This document shows, piece after piece, positions 33,226 to 42,825 of a stretch of DNA of 64,000 nt. This DNA is from Pedobacter panaciterrae. Lineage in GTDB: Bacteria; Bacteroidota; Bacteroidia; Sphingobacteriales; Sphingobacteriaceae. Where the stretch lies: NCBI RefSeq assembly GCF_013204795.1, contig NZ_JABMKW010000018.1:372001-436000 (forward strand), given 5' to 3'. Both the position numbers and the translations under genes were made by a program. Numbering within the stretch: the stretch's first letter is position 1; each line of letters starts with the position of its first letter. The notes under the pieces are model-generated. The model was not told the origin of the DNA. It did no database searches and was given only the letters and a program-made list of their open reading frames with translations.

Positions 33226-36200
33226 AGGGAAACTAAGGTAAAAAGTAGTACCCACCTCACCAAAAGATTTGAACTCCACAGTTCCACCCGCATTCTCTAC
33301 AGCCTGTTTAACAAAAGCCAATCCTAAGCCAGTTCCTGACGATTTTGTTGTGAAATTAGGCACAAATATTTTATCCTGTAAAGAAGAATCGATACCCTTC
33401 CCATTATCCTCAACCTCAATAAATACACGTTCCTGATTATTGGAGATGTTTACCTTTATGATACATACCGTATCAATATCGGCGGCCTCAATTGCATTTT
33501 TAAACAAGTTATTAAAAGTACGCAGCACCTGATCTTTATCACCAAGCACAACAACATCCGTATTGGTATTGTTAAGGATGTAGATCTCCGCATCCTGGGT
33601 GTTTCTAAAAACGTCTCTGGCCTGCCCAATTATAGGTAACAATTGGAGTTTCTCGAGCTTGGTATCAGGCATTTTAGCAAAATTAGAGAATTCCGACGCG
33701 ATAGTAGATAGACTGTCGATCTGCTCAATGAATGACTTGCTAAACCTTTCAAATTTATTTTCAAAATTAGGATCTTTTTCCTTCCACGACTTTTCGAGCA
33801 GTTGCACTCCAAGTTTTAAAGGTGTGAGTGGGTTCTTAATCTCATGGGCCACTTGTTTTGCCATCTCGCGCCATGCACTTTCCCTTTCTGAGCGGGCAAG
33901 TTTAACGGCACTTTCTTCAAGCGCAGCAATCATCTTGTTGTATTCTTTTATGAGCGATCCAATTTCATCGTGACGTGACCAGCCAATGGGCTGATTCTTT
34001 TGCCCGAGTTTTGTTTTTTTAATGCTGTCCTGAATAAATGTCAATGGGCTGGTAATTTGATTGGCTAGAAACACTGCAAGTATCCCTATAGCCACAAATA
34101 CCAGGGCGTATATATTAATCAATGTATTAATGAACACGCCGATCCTGGCTTGATAGTCAGCTTCGTTCGCATAATACGGCATACCAATATAGGCTACCGT
34201 TTGATTCTGAGCATTTCTAATAGGCGCGTATGCCGATGAGTAGGTAAAACCACTTATCCTCTCTGAGGGGTTAATATAATCTGACCCTTGTAATTGATTT
34301 AAATGAAGAAATGCCTTTGATGCCATTCTTCTACTTATAATACCAAGATCATACATCTTTGGCGTCGACGTAAATATCAATAATCCATTGGTATCAAAAA
34401 GATTTAAATAGGCAGCATTTATATCAGCAAACTGGTTGAATTCGTTTACTGCTCTATCTGTGGGAGCAGGGACCCCTGTTGCCAAAATCAGTTTTTCATA
34501 AGATTGCTGCACTTTTCTCACCTTCTCCTTGATGAAATCCTGTTGTTGCCTCCGATATTCATTACGTATATAGAAATAGGTGATCCAGCCCACAATGAGT
34601 AAGGTTGCCACTACCGACAAAACAATAGAAAATTGAATCCTGGTTTTGTAAAGAATCTTGTTGGCATTAATCATTAACGAACGGTTAATATTAAACCAGC
34701 CACTCCAGCTCTCATCAATATTTTTAAGTAGCCAGATTAGCGTGTACAATGTTATGGAAAACAAAATGAACACAAGAAAGAAGAAAGATAACGTAGCGAG
34801 CTGTATGATAAACGATACGTCTTCTTTGCTGATTACAATTAATTTTGAAGGCGTAGGATAATAAATCAGGTGTGAATAATTGAGGCTATCTTTAAAAAAG
34901 CCCACAGTATTATTGCGTGTGGCAAACCCATCACTCGAAAGCTTATAGGTATAATTACCCGATTGTCCTTCTAATCTGCCATCTTTATAAAGTGCAATAG
35001 AGTATTTACTATAATTATCCTCGTTTTTAATGGATCGGTCCATTAAAATTTCGGGCAGCTGACCTTTGTAATTATAAAGCTGGGATTTTAGCTCGATAAC
35101 CAGTGTTCCCAATATTTGATTCTCTTCGTAGATCGGGATAATTCCAAAATAATTTTGATACCCAAAGGTATCATTCAAACGATAAAAATAATTTGATTCA
35201 GGAACTTTTACGGAACCCGCCTTTACCAGATTTTTAAAATAACTAAGCGGTATTGTCTGTATTCCGGTAGCTGATGAATCAAGATGATTATACTCGTATA
35301 AGTTGTATTCAAACCTTGGCAGATAGCGCTCTATGTAATCCTTCTCTATGCTCTTCTTAAGTTCTATTGGGCTGTTAAAATTAGGGTCTTTAAAATAACT
35401 TAATACGACCTTATTAGCCAAAATCGTTCTTTCCAGATTTTCTATAGCACTAACCACTGTAAAATCATCAGAGGAGACCAGTTTCTGCGCCATGGCGAAC
35501 CTATTTACATGCTCCTTCTCGTCAATGAACCTTAGGTATTTAACAGAAGATATAAACGCAAGGCAGAAGAACAACAATGCAAAAACTGCTATTGAAAACT
35601 TGTTGTTCCTGATATAAAAGTTCCACGAAATAATAAAAATAAATAGCGCATATGCTATGAAAAAGATACTGAACCCCGTACCTAGCTTATAAATAAGACA
35701 GGCGAAAAAGGCAGCCAGAAAGAGTATGACTCTTTCCCTATTGGTTACATTTAATTGCAGCGTTTGCTGCATGAAAATATTTGCAACAAGGTAAATATTA
35801 AACCAGACAAGGCACAAAACAATAATACTAACCCAGCTTACCCCATCAAGGTTTATAATATTGGTGATGTCAAAATTTATTTTTGAATTAATGATCAGTC
35901 CAAGGAATACCTGATCAAATAAAAATGCAAGTGCTCCAAAAATGAGCAGCAGTACAAAGTGAAAGGACAATCCACCCAATTTACTTCGCGTTAGCCACCC
36001 TGGCAGCTTATATTTATCATTATAGGTAAAAACAAACAACACCACCCATGTAATCGCTATTACGTTAAGCAAGAAATCTCCAAGAGAAGGAAGGAAAAAG
36101 CTTTCAGCATATATCTTGGGGCTAAATATGGGTAAATTAAACTGCCTGTTAAACCATCCATATTCTAAATCTGTTACCCTTATCGTTACAAAGAAAAGCA

Positions 36201-36936
36201 AGATCAGCACCGTTGCCGGGATTAAATTGCCTCTTTTGGCTAACCAGCCACAAAAAGAATTAAAGAACAAGCAGAAGCTAAATAGGCCCACTATCCAAAG
36301 CCAAAGCTCTATTGTACCATAGATACTTCTTGAGTAGGTTGACTTAAGTTTAACTTCGAATATGATTTTGCCATCCAGATTACTGATACCCTGTACTTCA
36401 GGATCGACAAAAGTTGCCAGGGAAAGAGAATTGTTATTGGACAAGTAACGTGAAAAATCATTCTCAAGATATTGATTCTGGATGCTGAATTGATTTTTAA
36501 CTTCTATCAAAAAAACAAGGGTATAACTACCGGTAGTTTTCTTAATAACTTCGAACCAACCATTTGCAAACTGAGAAAAAGACGACCCCTCTTTAATGGT
36601 TTGCGGGTCGGGTGGAACCAACGAATTATAGCTCCAAAATTTAAGTTTATTATCTTGATAGGTAAGAATATTGATACCCTTATCGCGATATTTATTAATA
36701 AAATTTAATCCATACTGATCATTTAAATGATACTGCTTAGCCTTTTCAACCTGAGCAGGATCATTTAAAAAATCATAAACAAGTCGTTCATTTATGGAGA
36801 GATTCTTCTGAAGCTTTCCTGCTTCGTGGGCCAGTAACTCCTTTTTTGTTATTGAATGCTTTAGCGATAATGCTGTAACAATACAGCAAGCGCCTAATAT
36901 CAATAAAAGAAATCTGATTTTACCCCCGATACTCAC
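33217..36936 (-). CDS. Large NtrY-like transmembrane sensor histidine kinase
   Basis: The 1239-residue protein has one N-terminal membrane helix (about 8-25), an extracytoplasmic stretch, a block of seven or more helices (about 205-470), another sensing stretch, then further helices near 725-745, 775-795 and 935-958. A HAMP-like linker (about 960-1010; ITSPLTFIQDSI) leads to the phosphoacceptor His1031 in QVAHEIKNPLTPLKLG, the form seen in NtrY kinases. The ATPase domain ends the protein (FNNLFKNAIEAAD, DNGKGID, GTGLGLAFVKQAVENAGG). It is far longer than typical NtrY (about 750). No response regulator adjoins it, so the partner is encoded elsewhere. Confidence 0.92.
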   Translation of the reverse strand: MSIGGKIRFLLLILGACCIVTALSLKHSITKKELLAHEAGKLQKNLSINERLVYDFLNDPAQVEKAKQYHLNDQYGLNFINKYRDKGINILTYQDNKLKFWSYNSLVPPDPQTIKEGSSFSQFANGWFEVIKKTTGSYTLVFLIEVKNQFSIQNQYLENDFSRYLSNNNSLSLATFVDPEVQGISNLDGKIIFEVKLKSTYSRSIYGTIELWLWIVGLFSFCLFFNSFCGWLAKRGNLIPATVLILLFFVTIRVTDLEYGWFNRQFNLPIFSPKIYAESFFLPSLGDFLLNVIAITWVVLFVFTYNDKYKLPGWLTRSKLGGLSFHFVLLLIFGALAFLFDQVFLGLIINSKINFDITNIINLDGVSWVSIIVLCLVWFNIYLVANIFMQQTLQLNVTNRERVILFLAAFFACLIYKLGTGFSIFFIAYALFIFIISWNFYIRNNKFSIAVFALLFFCLAFISSVKYLRFIDEKEHVNRFAMAQKLVSSDDFTVVSAIENLERTILANKVVLSYFKDPNFNSPIELKKSIEKDYIERYLPRFEYNLYEYNHLDSSATGIQTIPLSYFKNLVKAGSVKVPESNYFYRLNDTFGYQNYFGIIPIYEENQILGTLVIELKSQLYNYKGQLPEILMDRSIKNEDNYSKYSIALYKDGRLEGQSGNYTYKLSSDGFATRNNTVGFFKDSLNYSHLIYYPTPSKLIVISKEDVSFIIQLATLSFFFLVFILFSITLYTLIWLLKNIDESWSGWFNINRSLMINANKILYKTRIQFSIVLSVVATLLIVGWITYFYIRNEYRRQQQDFIKEKVRKVQQSYEKLILATGVPAPTDRAVNEFNQFADINAAYLNLFDTNGLLIFTSTPKMYDLGIISRRMASKAFLHLNQLQGSDYINPSERISGFTYSSAYAPIRNAQNQTVAYIGMPYYANEADYQARIGVFINTLINIYALVFVAIGILAVFLANQITSPLTFIQDSIKKTKLGQKNQPIGWSRHDEIGSLIKEYNKMIAALEESAVKLARSERESAWREMAKQVAHEIKNPLTPLKLGVQLLEKSWKEKDPNFENKFERFSKSFIEQIDSLSTIASEFSNFAKMPDTKLEKLQLLPIIGQARDVFRNTQDAEIYILNNTNTDVVVLGDKDQVLRTFNNLFKNAIEAADIDTVCIIKVNISNNQERVFIEVEDNGKGIDSSLQDKIFVPNFTTKSSGTGLGLAFVKQAVENAGGTVEFKSFGEVGTTFYLSFPLS

Positions 36937-36974
36937 ACTTAAATGTTATTTTAATAAAGGTATTATTACCAGGT

Positions 36975-37856
36975 TTAGATTGTAGTTGCAGAACTTGTTG
37001 GCATTGCTCTATTAACCTTTTTCACCAGACCTTGTAATACATTTCCCGGGCCAACTTCTACAAATTCAGTTGCTCCATCGGCAATCATCCGCTCTATAGT
37101 CTGTGTCCACTTCACGGCACCTGTTAATTGGGTGATTAAATTCGGCTTAATTTTTTGAGGGTCTGTATTTGGTGTAGGATCTACATTCTGATAAATAGGA
37201 CACACCGGAGGCAATATGGTCACATTTTCAATAGCCTCTTTTAATTCTATTCTTGCTGGCTCCATCAATGGAGAGTGAAATGCACCACCTACATTCAACT
37301 TTAATGCACGCTTTGCACCTGCTTCAGTTAACTTCTGACAAGCGATATCTACACCTTCAATACTTCCCGAGATAACGATCTGTCCAGGGCAGTTGTAATT
37401 TGCAGCTACTACTACCTCATCAATATCATTGCAAATATTTTCAACTACTTCATCTGCTAAACCAAGTATAGCGGCCATAGTTGACGGTTGAAGTTCACAT
37501 GCTTTTTGCATTGCATTCGCCCGTGCAATAACCAGTTTCAAACCATCCTCAAATGACAATGCCGATGCGGCAACAAGCGCAGAGAATTCGCCTAGCGAGT
37601 GTCCGGCAACCATATCTGGTTTAAATCCTTCGCCTAATGTTTTGGCTAAAATAACAGAATGTAAAAATATTGCAGGCTGTGTTACCTTAGTTTCTTTAAG
37701 CTCTTCATCCGAACCAGAGAACATAATATCACTGATGCGGAACCCTATAATTTCATTTGCCTTTTCAAATAATGTTTTGGCCTGCTCATTTTCGTATAGT
37801 TCTTTTCCCATACCTGAAAATTGGGCACCCTGACCTGGAAATACATATGCTTTCAT
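36975..37856 (-). CDS. fabD: Malonyl-CoA--ACP transacylase
   Basis: The 293-residue enzyme has the opening YVFPGQGAQFSGMGK, the catalytic Ser in AGHSLGEFSALVAA (about 92), and a histidine in GGAFHSPLM (about 200). It transfers malonate from CoA to acyl carrier protein to feed fatty-acid elongation in the cytoplasm. Length is normal. It lies 20 bases behind folE and before the NtrY-like kinase, on the same strand as both, but shares no pathway with them. Confidence 0.96.
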   Translation of the reverse strand: MKAYVFPGQGAQFSGMGKELYENEQAKTLFEKANEIIGFRISDIMFSGSDEELKETKVTQPAIFLHSVILAKTLGEGFKPDMVAGHSLGEFSALVAASALSFEDGLKLVIARANAMQKACELQPSTMAAILGLADEVVENICNDIDEVVVAANYNCPGQIVISGSIEGVDIACQKLTEAGAKRALKLNVGGAFHSPLMEPARIELKEAIENVTILPPVCPIYQNVDPTPNTDPQKIKPNLITQLTGAVKWTQTIERMIADGATEFVEVGPGNVLQGLVKKVNRAMPTSSATTI

Positions 37857-37876
37857 AAATACGTTGGTTCTTTTTT

Positions 37877-38506
37877 TTAATGTAAGTTGGCTGTTATTAA
37901 TCTTAAGAATTCAGCTCTTGTTTTATCTTTTGCAAATTCTCCTGTAAACGCCGATGTGGTGGTAACAGAATTTTGTTTTTGTATTCCCCTCATTGCCATG
38001 CATAAGTGCTTGCACTCTATCACAACTGCAACCCCAGTAGGTTTAAGGGTTTCCTGAATACAATCTCTAATCTCATTTGTTAAGCGTTCCTGAACCTGTA
38101 ATCGTCTGGCAAAAGCATCAACAATACGCGGTATTTTACTTAAACCAACAATATGTCCATTAGGGATGTAAGCAATGTGTGCCTTACCAAAAAACGGAAG
38201 CATATGATGTTCGCACATAGAAAAAACCTCTATATCTTTCACCACAACCATTTGGCTATAGTCTTCCTTAAACATAGCTCCACGTAGTATTTCGGCCGGG
38301 TTAAGGTCATAACCATGTGTTAAATACTGAAGGGCTTTAGCCACCCGTTCGGGAGTTTTAATTAACCCCTCTCGCTCCGGATTTTCGCCTAACTGACCTA
38401 AGATATCTTTATAATGATTAGCTACCGAGGTGATTTTTTCTTCGTTATAACGGTCAATTTTTATGTACCCGTCTTCTGTCTCATCTAAATGATCTGTATG
38501 ATTCAT
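37877..38506 (-). CDS. folE: GTP cyclohydrolase I
   Basis: The 209-residue enzyme has zinc ligands in MCEHHMLPF (Cys and His about 97-100) and CKHLCMAMRG (about 170), and the substrate loop GLSKIPRIV. It makes 7,8-dihydroneopterin triphosphate from GTP, the first step of folate and, with QueD, of queuosine/deazapurine synthesis. It follows queD by 11 bases, so both use of GTP-derived pterin and cotranscription are likely. Confidence 0.97.
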   Translation of the reverse strand: MNHTDHLDETEDGYIKIDRYNEEKITSVANHYKDILGQLGENPEREGLIKTPERVAKALQYLTHGYDLNPAEILRGAMFKEDYSQMVVVKDIEVFSMCEHHMLPFFGKAHIAYIPNGHIVGLSKIPRIVDAFARRLQVQERLTNEIRDCIQETLKPTGVAVVIECKHLCMAMRGIQKQNSVTTTSAFTGEFAKDKTRAEFLRLITANLH

Positions 38507-38517
38507 ATCTGTGATTA

Positions 38518-38928
38518 TTAACCGAAATACTCAACAAAATTATTCTCGGTTTCGTAAATTTTTATGCAGTGCAATTGAGCTCCTGATTCGGCAATAAGTG
38601 CATACAATTCATCCCATATAGCTATGGCCAAATTCTCCGTTGAGGCAAGTTTCCCTTTCATAAAATCTACGTCAAGATTTAGGTTCTTATGATCGATCTT
38701 ATCAACTACCTGGGTATTTGTAATGTCCTTTAACCACTTTAAGTCTACCAGAAATCCCGTTTCAGGATTGATCTCTCCTTTAACCGTTACATACAGCTGG
38801 TAATTATGTCCATGCCAGTTTGGATTAGCACATTTTCCATAAACTTCCGTATTTTTATCTTCAGTCCAGTCTAGCCTCGAAAGTTTATGCGCTGCGTTGA
38901 ATGATGCTTTTCTTGTGATATATATCAT
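38518..38928 (-). CDS. queD: 6-carboxytetrahydropterin synthase / 6-pyruvoyl-tetrahydropterin synthase family
   Basis: The 136-residue enzyme has zinc histidines in FNAAHKL (His14) and NWHGHNYQLYV (about 39-43), and a catalytic Cys in YGKCANP. QueD turns dihydroneopterin triphosphate into 6-carboxytetrahydropterin on the way to queuosine. Adjacency to folE, which supplies the substrate, supports this role over a biopterin one. It heads the queD-folE-fabD run and has a good promoter upstream. Confidence 0.93.
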   Translation of the reverse strand: MIYITRKASFNAAHKLSRLDWTEDKNTEVYGKCANPNWHGHNYQLYVTVKGEINPETGFLVDLKWLKDITNTQVVDKIDHKNLNLDVDFMKGKLASTENLAIAIWDELYALIAESGAQLHCIKIYETENNFVEYFG

Positions 38929-38940
38929 TATAAAAGGTTA

Positions 38941-38966
38941 TTGTTTGTAATTAACAAACAAATATA
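38941..38966 (-). promoter_or_regulatory. Promoter of queD with overlapping inverted repeat
   Basis: On the - strand, TATATTTG (38959-38966) is a perfect TAnnTTTG box about 31 bases before the queD start; a TTTC lies 18 bases upstream of it. An inverted repeat, TTGTTTG (38941-38947) and CAAACAA (38955-38961), overlaps the box and covers the likely transcription start. It could be a repressor site or an RNA hairpin at the 5' end. Confidence 0.5.
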
Positions 38967-39006
38967 CGCAGAAAGCTTAAAGTAGAAAGGTTTAACACTA
39001 ACTTAG

Positions 39007-39645
39007 ATGTTTATGAAGATTCTGCTAGTTGCCGCCACAAGACCAGAAATCGGGTTATTAACCGAGCATTTTAAGCTCCCTGAAAAAGATTTCATGCAAA
39101 CTCCCGAATTTGACATTCTAATTACGGGTGTAGGGATGACAGCAACAGCATTTGGCTTAGGCCAGCATCTATCAGCTAAATATAACCTTGTGTTAAACCT
39201 GGGCATCGCCGGATGCTTTGATCGTTCCATCCCCCTTGGTTCAGTACTAAATATAACTGTAGATGAGTTCGCAGAGCTTGGAGCCGAAAACAAGGAACAT
39301 TTTATCAGTATTGATGAACTTGGGTTTGGTAAAAGCAGCTATTCTGCATATAACAACCTGTTAAGCGAGTCGGTAACAAAGCTGAAAAAAGTAAAAGGAA
39401 TAACCGTTAATCGCGTTCATGGAAATGAAGTAAGCATTTCGGCAGTTAAAACCCGTTTAAATCCGGTAACAGAAAGTATGGAGGGAGCTGCCGTATTATA
39501 TGGATGTGAAAAAGCCGGCATCCCATGCCTGCAGATCCGCAGCATTTCCAATTATGTTGAGCCAAGAAACAAAGCCGCCTGGAATATCGGCCTTGCCGTA
39601 AAAAACCTAAATGAGTGGACACTTGGATTTTTGACAAATACATAA
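39007..39645 (+). CDS. mqnB: Futalosine hydrolase
   Basis: The 212-residue protein belongs to the nucleoside phosphorylase/hydrolase superfamily: LVAATRPEIGLL near the start, NLGIAGCFDRSIPLG (about 70), and a C-terminal SMEGAAVLYGCEKAGIPCLQIRSISNYVEPR that holds the catalytic acidic residue. It releases hypoxanthine from futalosine in the alternative menaquinone pathway. The next gene, mqnD, works in the same pathway, 34 bases downstream, which fixes the assignment. Confidence 0.93.
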   Translation: MFMKILLVAATRPEIGLLTEHFKLPEKDFMQTPEFDILITGVGMTATAFGLGQHLSAKYNLVLNLGIAGCFDRSIPLGSVLNITVDEFAELGAENKEHFISIDELGFGKSSYSAYNNLLSESVTKLKKVKGITVNRVHGNEVSISAVKTRLNPVTESMEGAAVLYGCEKAGIPCLQIRSISNYVEPRNKAAWNIGLAVKNLNEWTLGFLTNT

Positions 39646-39679
39646 CTATTCAACTTTTCATACTCCTTATCTTTAGGCC

Positions 39680-40525
39680 ATGAAACTAAGTCTTGGCTTT
39701 TCTCCGTGTCCAAATGATACATTTATTTTTGATGCCCTCATACACCATAAAATTGATACTGAAGGTTTAGACTTTGAGGTGTTCTTCGACGATGTAGAGA
39801 CCCTAAACCAAAAAGCTTTCGGAGGTGAGTTAGACATTACCAAGCTAAGTTTTCATGCTTTTGCCCATGTGTATAAGCAATATGCGCTATTGGACGCAGG
39901 AAGTGCCCTTGGATTTGGTGTAGGCCCTCTGCTTATCTGTAAAAATGAAAACCTTATTCATAACCCAGAAGAATTAACAGCAAATCTTAAAGTTGGAATT
40001 CCCGGAAAGTATACCACAGCAAATTTTCTATTGGGGATCGCCTTTCCCCATTTAGTAGACAAACAGGAAATGATTTTCTCTGAAATTGAGTCCGCTTTAA
40101 TTAATAACATGATTGATGTTGGCCTCATCATTCATGAGAATCGTTTTACTTATGCTGATAAAGGACTTCATAAGATTGTTGACCTTGGAAGCTACTGGGA
40201 GCAATTAACAGGATGTGCTATCCCACTTGGGGGAATTGTAATTAACAGAAATCTTGACAGAGAAATACAGGAAAAAGTAAACAGACTGTTGCGGAAGTCC
40301 GTTGAATTTGCTTTTGCTAACCCTAAGTCAGGCATAGATTTCATTAAAGAGCATGCTCAGGAAATGAGTGAAGAGGTGATGTATAAGCACATTGAGTTAT
40401 ACGTAAACAAATACTCCATTGATCTTGGTATTGAAGGAAGGAAAGCAATAGATGTGCTGTTTAAGCTGGCCATTGAAAAGGGATTAATTCAGCCTATTGA
40501 ACATGATTTATATTTAATCCCTTAA
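39680..40525 (+). CDS. mqnD: 1,4-dihydroxy-6-naphthoate synthase
   Basis: The 281-residue protein has the diagnostic LGFSPCPNDTFIFDALIHHKID at its start (shorter: SPCPNDTFIFDAL), a periplasmic-binding-protein-like fold, and EIESALINNMIDVGLIIHENRFTY, in which the family's catalytic His lies. It splits cyclic dehypoxanthine futalosine to 1,4-dihydroxy-6-naphthoate for menaquinone. Pairing with mqnB shows that this organism makes menaquinone by the futalosine route. Confidence 0.95.
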   Translation: MKLSLGFSPCPNDTFIFDALIHHKIDTEGLDFEVFFDDVETLNQKAFGGELDITKLSFHAFAHVYKQYALLDAGSALGFGVGPLLICKNENLIHNPEELTANLKVGIPGKYTTANFLLGIAFPHLVDKQEMIFSEIESALINNMIDVGLIIHENRFTYADKGLHKIVDLGSYWEQLTGCAIPLGGIVINRNLDREIQEKVNRLLRKSVEFAFANPKSGIDFIKEHAQEMSEEVMYKHIELYVNKYSIDLGIEGRKAIDVLFKLAIEKGLIQPIEHDLYLIP

Positions 40526-40533
40526 TCCCTCAA

Positions 40534-40914
40534 TTAGTTACAAGGCCCGTCAGGTATTTCTTTCGTTATTTTAAGCACCTTGGTTACTACCATTGTAGAA
40601 TCAAAATCTGCTGAGACAATTAAACTGTCAGATTTGATTAAATGACACTCTACCTCAATATAAACAGGTTCGTACGGTTTCTCGAAATTAAAGTTACTGT
40701 AAGCCAGTTCCAGTGTTTTTGCGCTATCTGCTACCCAATACTCCCTACCCTCATCACAATCCGTAAATGACTTTATTTCGGGGCCATAGCTATACAATCC
40801 TTTTATTACTCTCGTAGTTCCTGCTGTCTCTTCGGCATCCTTCCTGTTACAGGCCATAATTACTCCTGTAAGCAACACTAATAAAACTACTGAATTCTTA
40901 TTAAATCGATTCAT
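40534..40914 (-). CDS. Lipoprotein with NlpE-like domain
   Basis: The 126-residue protein has a lipobox VIMAC (Cys about 22). The body reads KGLYSYGPEIKSFTDCDEGREYWVADS and LELAYSNFNFEKPYEPVYIEVECHL, resembling the C-terminal OB-fold domain of NlpE (tyrosine, FTDC, acidic turn, then a beta strand with a glutamate). NlpE senses envelope and copper stress in Proteobacteria; only the fold resemblance is claimed here. It starts 3 bases after the permease gene ends upstream and is probably cotranscribed with it. Confidence 0.75.
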   Translation of the reverse strand: MNRFNKNSVVLLVLLTGVIMACNRKDAEETAGTTRVIKGLYSYGPEIKSFTDCDEGREYWVADSAKTLELAYSNFNFEKPYEPVYIEVECHLIKSDSLIVSADFDSTMVVTKVLKITKEIPDGPCN

Positions 40915-40917
40915 ATG

Positions 40918-42150
40918 TTAGAGATCTTGATTTAAGTGGTTTATCTTCTTCACGCTTAAGTTAGATGACAAAGCTGATGCCACAAAAGAAAACACACTTA
41001 CAGTTAAAAACACCAACAGAAAATCCTTCCATTTAAATGCCACCGGATACGCATTGGTGATCACCAAATTATCTTGCGACATTTTAATAAGTCCGAATTT
41101 TTGTTGTAATAAACAGAAGAGAAATCCAACTACTAAACCAACAATACAGCCGGTCATCGTAATCATCATTCCTTCAAATAGAAATATTCGTTTAATCAAT
41201 TTTTTTCCAGCCCCCAAGCTGCTTAATACGGCTATATCTTTCAGTTTATCTATAACCAACATGGTTAAAGAACCGATTATATTAAAGATAGCGATTATTA
41301 AAATAAAAGTAAGAATAATATAAACCGCCCACTTTTCGCTACCCAGAATGTTATAAAGCACTTTATTCTGCTGTATTCTGTCCTTCACTTCAAAATGCTT
41401 GCCTATATTTTCTTCAATATTCTTTTTAAAAGCATCCGCATTAATTCCTGGCTTTAGGTTGATCTCGATAGAAGTGATTTTTTGAGGTTCTCCCAATAAA
41501 TTCCGGGCAAATTTCAAAGGAACAATAGCCACATTATCAAAATCCTGCTGAACTTCAAAAACCCCCGATACTGGAATTGATAATACCGTAAAATCATCTG
41601 CTGGATTAATGGAACTCGTTTTACCCCCTTTTTTTGGAGAAAATATCTGCAATGGATTAAACGGATCTGTAGTATTTACCATCAGGTAAGTTTGAATTGC
41701 AGACCCGATTACGGCATAATCCCCAGTACTATTTTCAAGCAAAAACTTACCTTCAATAGTAATGCTATCCAAACTTTTATTTTTCAGATAATCCGGGCTA
41801 ACCCCCTTTATTAAACCAACGGACTGCTTATCATTATACCTTAACAAAGCATTTTCTGAAAGTACTTCACTATACGAATAGATACTCTTATTTTGCTTTA
41901 ATTTATTGAAATAGGCCGTATTTGGGTCAAATGTTTTACCCTGAACAGGCGAAATAACAACCTGCGGAGTAATCGTATTAAACATTTTCAATACAACTTC
42001 CTCAAACCCATTAAAAACAGATAAAATAATAATTAACGCCGCACTCCCTACAAAAACACCAACCACAGAAATTGTGGAAATGATGTTTATAGCATTGGTA
42101 GATTTTTTCGCAAAAAGGTACCTGCGAGCTATGTAGAAAGGTGTATTCAA
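40918..42150 (-). CDS. FtsX/LolC-type ABC transporter permease
   Basis: The 410-residue protein has an N-terminal membrane helix (about 22-45), a large periplasmic MacB/LolC-like core (about 46-265) and three C-terminal helices (about 275-300, 320-350, 375-395). The N terminus IARRYLFAKKSTNAINIIS is typical of lipoprotein-releasing LolC/LolE permeases. Their partner ATPase LolD is not encoded nearby. The product likely sends lipoproteins from the inner membrane, but other FtsX-type functions cannot be excluded. Confidence 0.88.
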   Translation of the reverse strand: MNTPFYIARRYLFAKKSTNAINIISTISVVGVFVGSAALIIILSVFNGFEEVVLKMFNTITPQVVISPVQGKTFDPNTAYFNKLKQNKSIYSYSEVLSENALLRYNDKQSVGLIKGVSPDYLKNKSLDSITIEGKFLLENSTGDYAVIGSAIQTYLMVNTTDPFNPLQIFSPKKGGKTSSINPADDFTVLSIPVSGVFEVQQDFDNVAIVPLKFARNLLGEPQKITSIEINLKPGINADAFKKNIEENIGKHFEVKDRIQQNKVLYNILGSEKWAVYIILTFILIIAIFNIIGSLTMLVIDKLKDIAVLSSLGAGKKLIKRIFLFEGMMITMTGCIVGLVVGFLFCLLQQKFGLIKMSQDNLVITNAYPVAFKWKDFLLVFLTVSVFSFVASALSSNLSVKKINHLNQDL

Positions 42151-42167
42151 TTATTTATTAATAAAAG

Positions 42168-42806
42168 TTACTGTAAAAAAGGATTATGTTGTTTCTCAAA
42201 GCCTATCGTTGTAGGTTGCCCATGCCCCGGAAAAACTTCACAATCATCTGGCAATATAAACAAGTTATTTTTGATACTGTTGATCAATTGCATGTGATTA
42301 CCTCCCGGGAGGTCCGTGCGGCCAATACTTGAATAAAACAGCACATCACCTCCAATAAGAAAATTATCAGCAGCAGCATAAAAACATAAATGTGCCGGTG
42401 AGTGCCCTGGTGCAAAAATTAAATCAAGTTCACTGTTACCAAATTTAACCTTTCCCGTTTCGGATAAGAAAACCTCAGGTTCCGGAGAGAGTTCATAACG
42501 TAAACCCATTTGAGGCAAATAGCCTGGTATTGCTTGCAGCACATACAACTCGCCTTTATGGAATTGTGGTTTTAACCCCCAATTGTCATAAACGAACTTA
42601 TTGCCAAATACATGATCATAATGACAATGGGTATTTAGTAAGAGTACTGGCTTTAGGTTATGCTCTTTTATAAATTTAACCAGAATGTTTTGCTCTTCTC
42701 CATCATACATTCCAGGATCTATTATTACACACTCACCCGTTTCATCGTATAACACATAAGTGTTTTCCCTTACCGGGTTAAAAGTAAATCTTTGTATATT
42801 GATCAT
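42168..42806 (-). CDS. MBL-fold metallo-hydrolase (glyoxalase II-like)
   Basis: The 212-residue protein has the zinc-binding motif NTHCHYDHVFG (HxHxDH), a later AGHSPAHLCFY histidine, and VFPGHGQPT, the ligand set of the glyoxalase II branch of metallo-beta-lactamase-fold enzymes. It has no signal peptide. Substrate is likely a thioester or another small hydrolysable compound and cannot be deduced. It lies 17 bases behind the permease end, on the same strand as gldD. Confidence 0.9.
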   Translation of the reverse strand: MINIQRFTFNPVRENTYVLYDETGECVIIDPGMYDGEEQNILVKFIKEHNLKPVLLLNTHCHYDHVFGNKFVYDNWGLKPQFHKGELYVLQAIPGYLPQMGLRYELSPEPEVFLSETGKVKFGNSELDLIFAPGHSPAHLCFYAAADNFLIGGDVLFYSSIGRTDLPGGNHMQLINSIKNNLFILPDDCEVFPGHGQPTTIGFEKQHNPFLQ

Positions 42807-42825
42807 TTTAAATTCTTATCTGGCC

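Noticed and set aside
38929..39006. preQ1-type riboswitch upstream of queD
   Set aside because: Region is too short and A/T-rich and shows only an inverted repeat, without a recognisable aptamer pattern.
39003..39293. Open frame of about 96 codons on the - strand over mqnB
   Set aside because: It is antisense to a clear mqnB with family motifs; no independent support.
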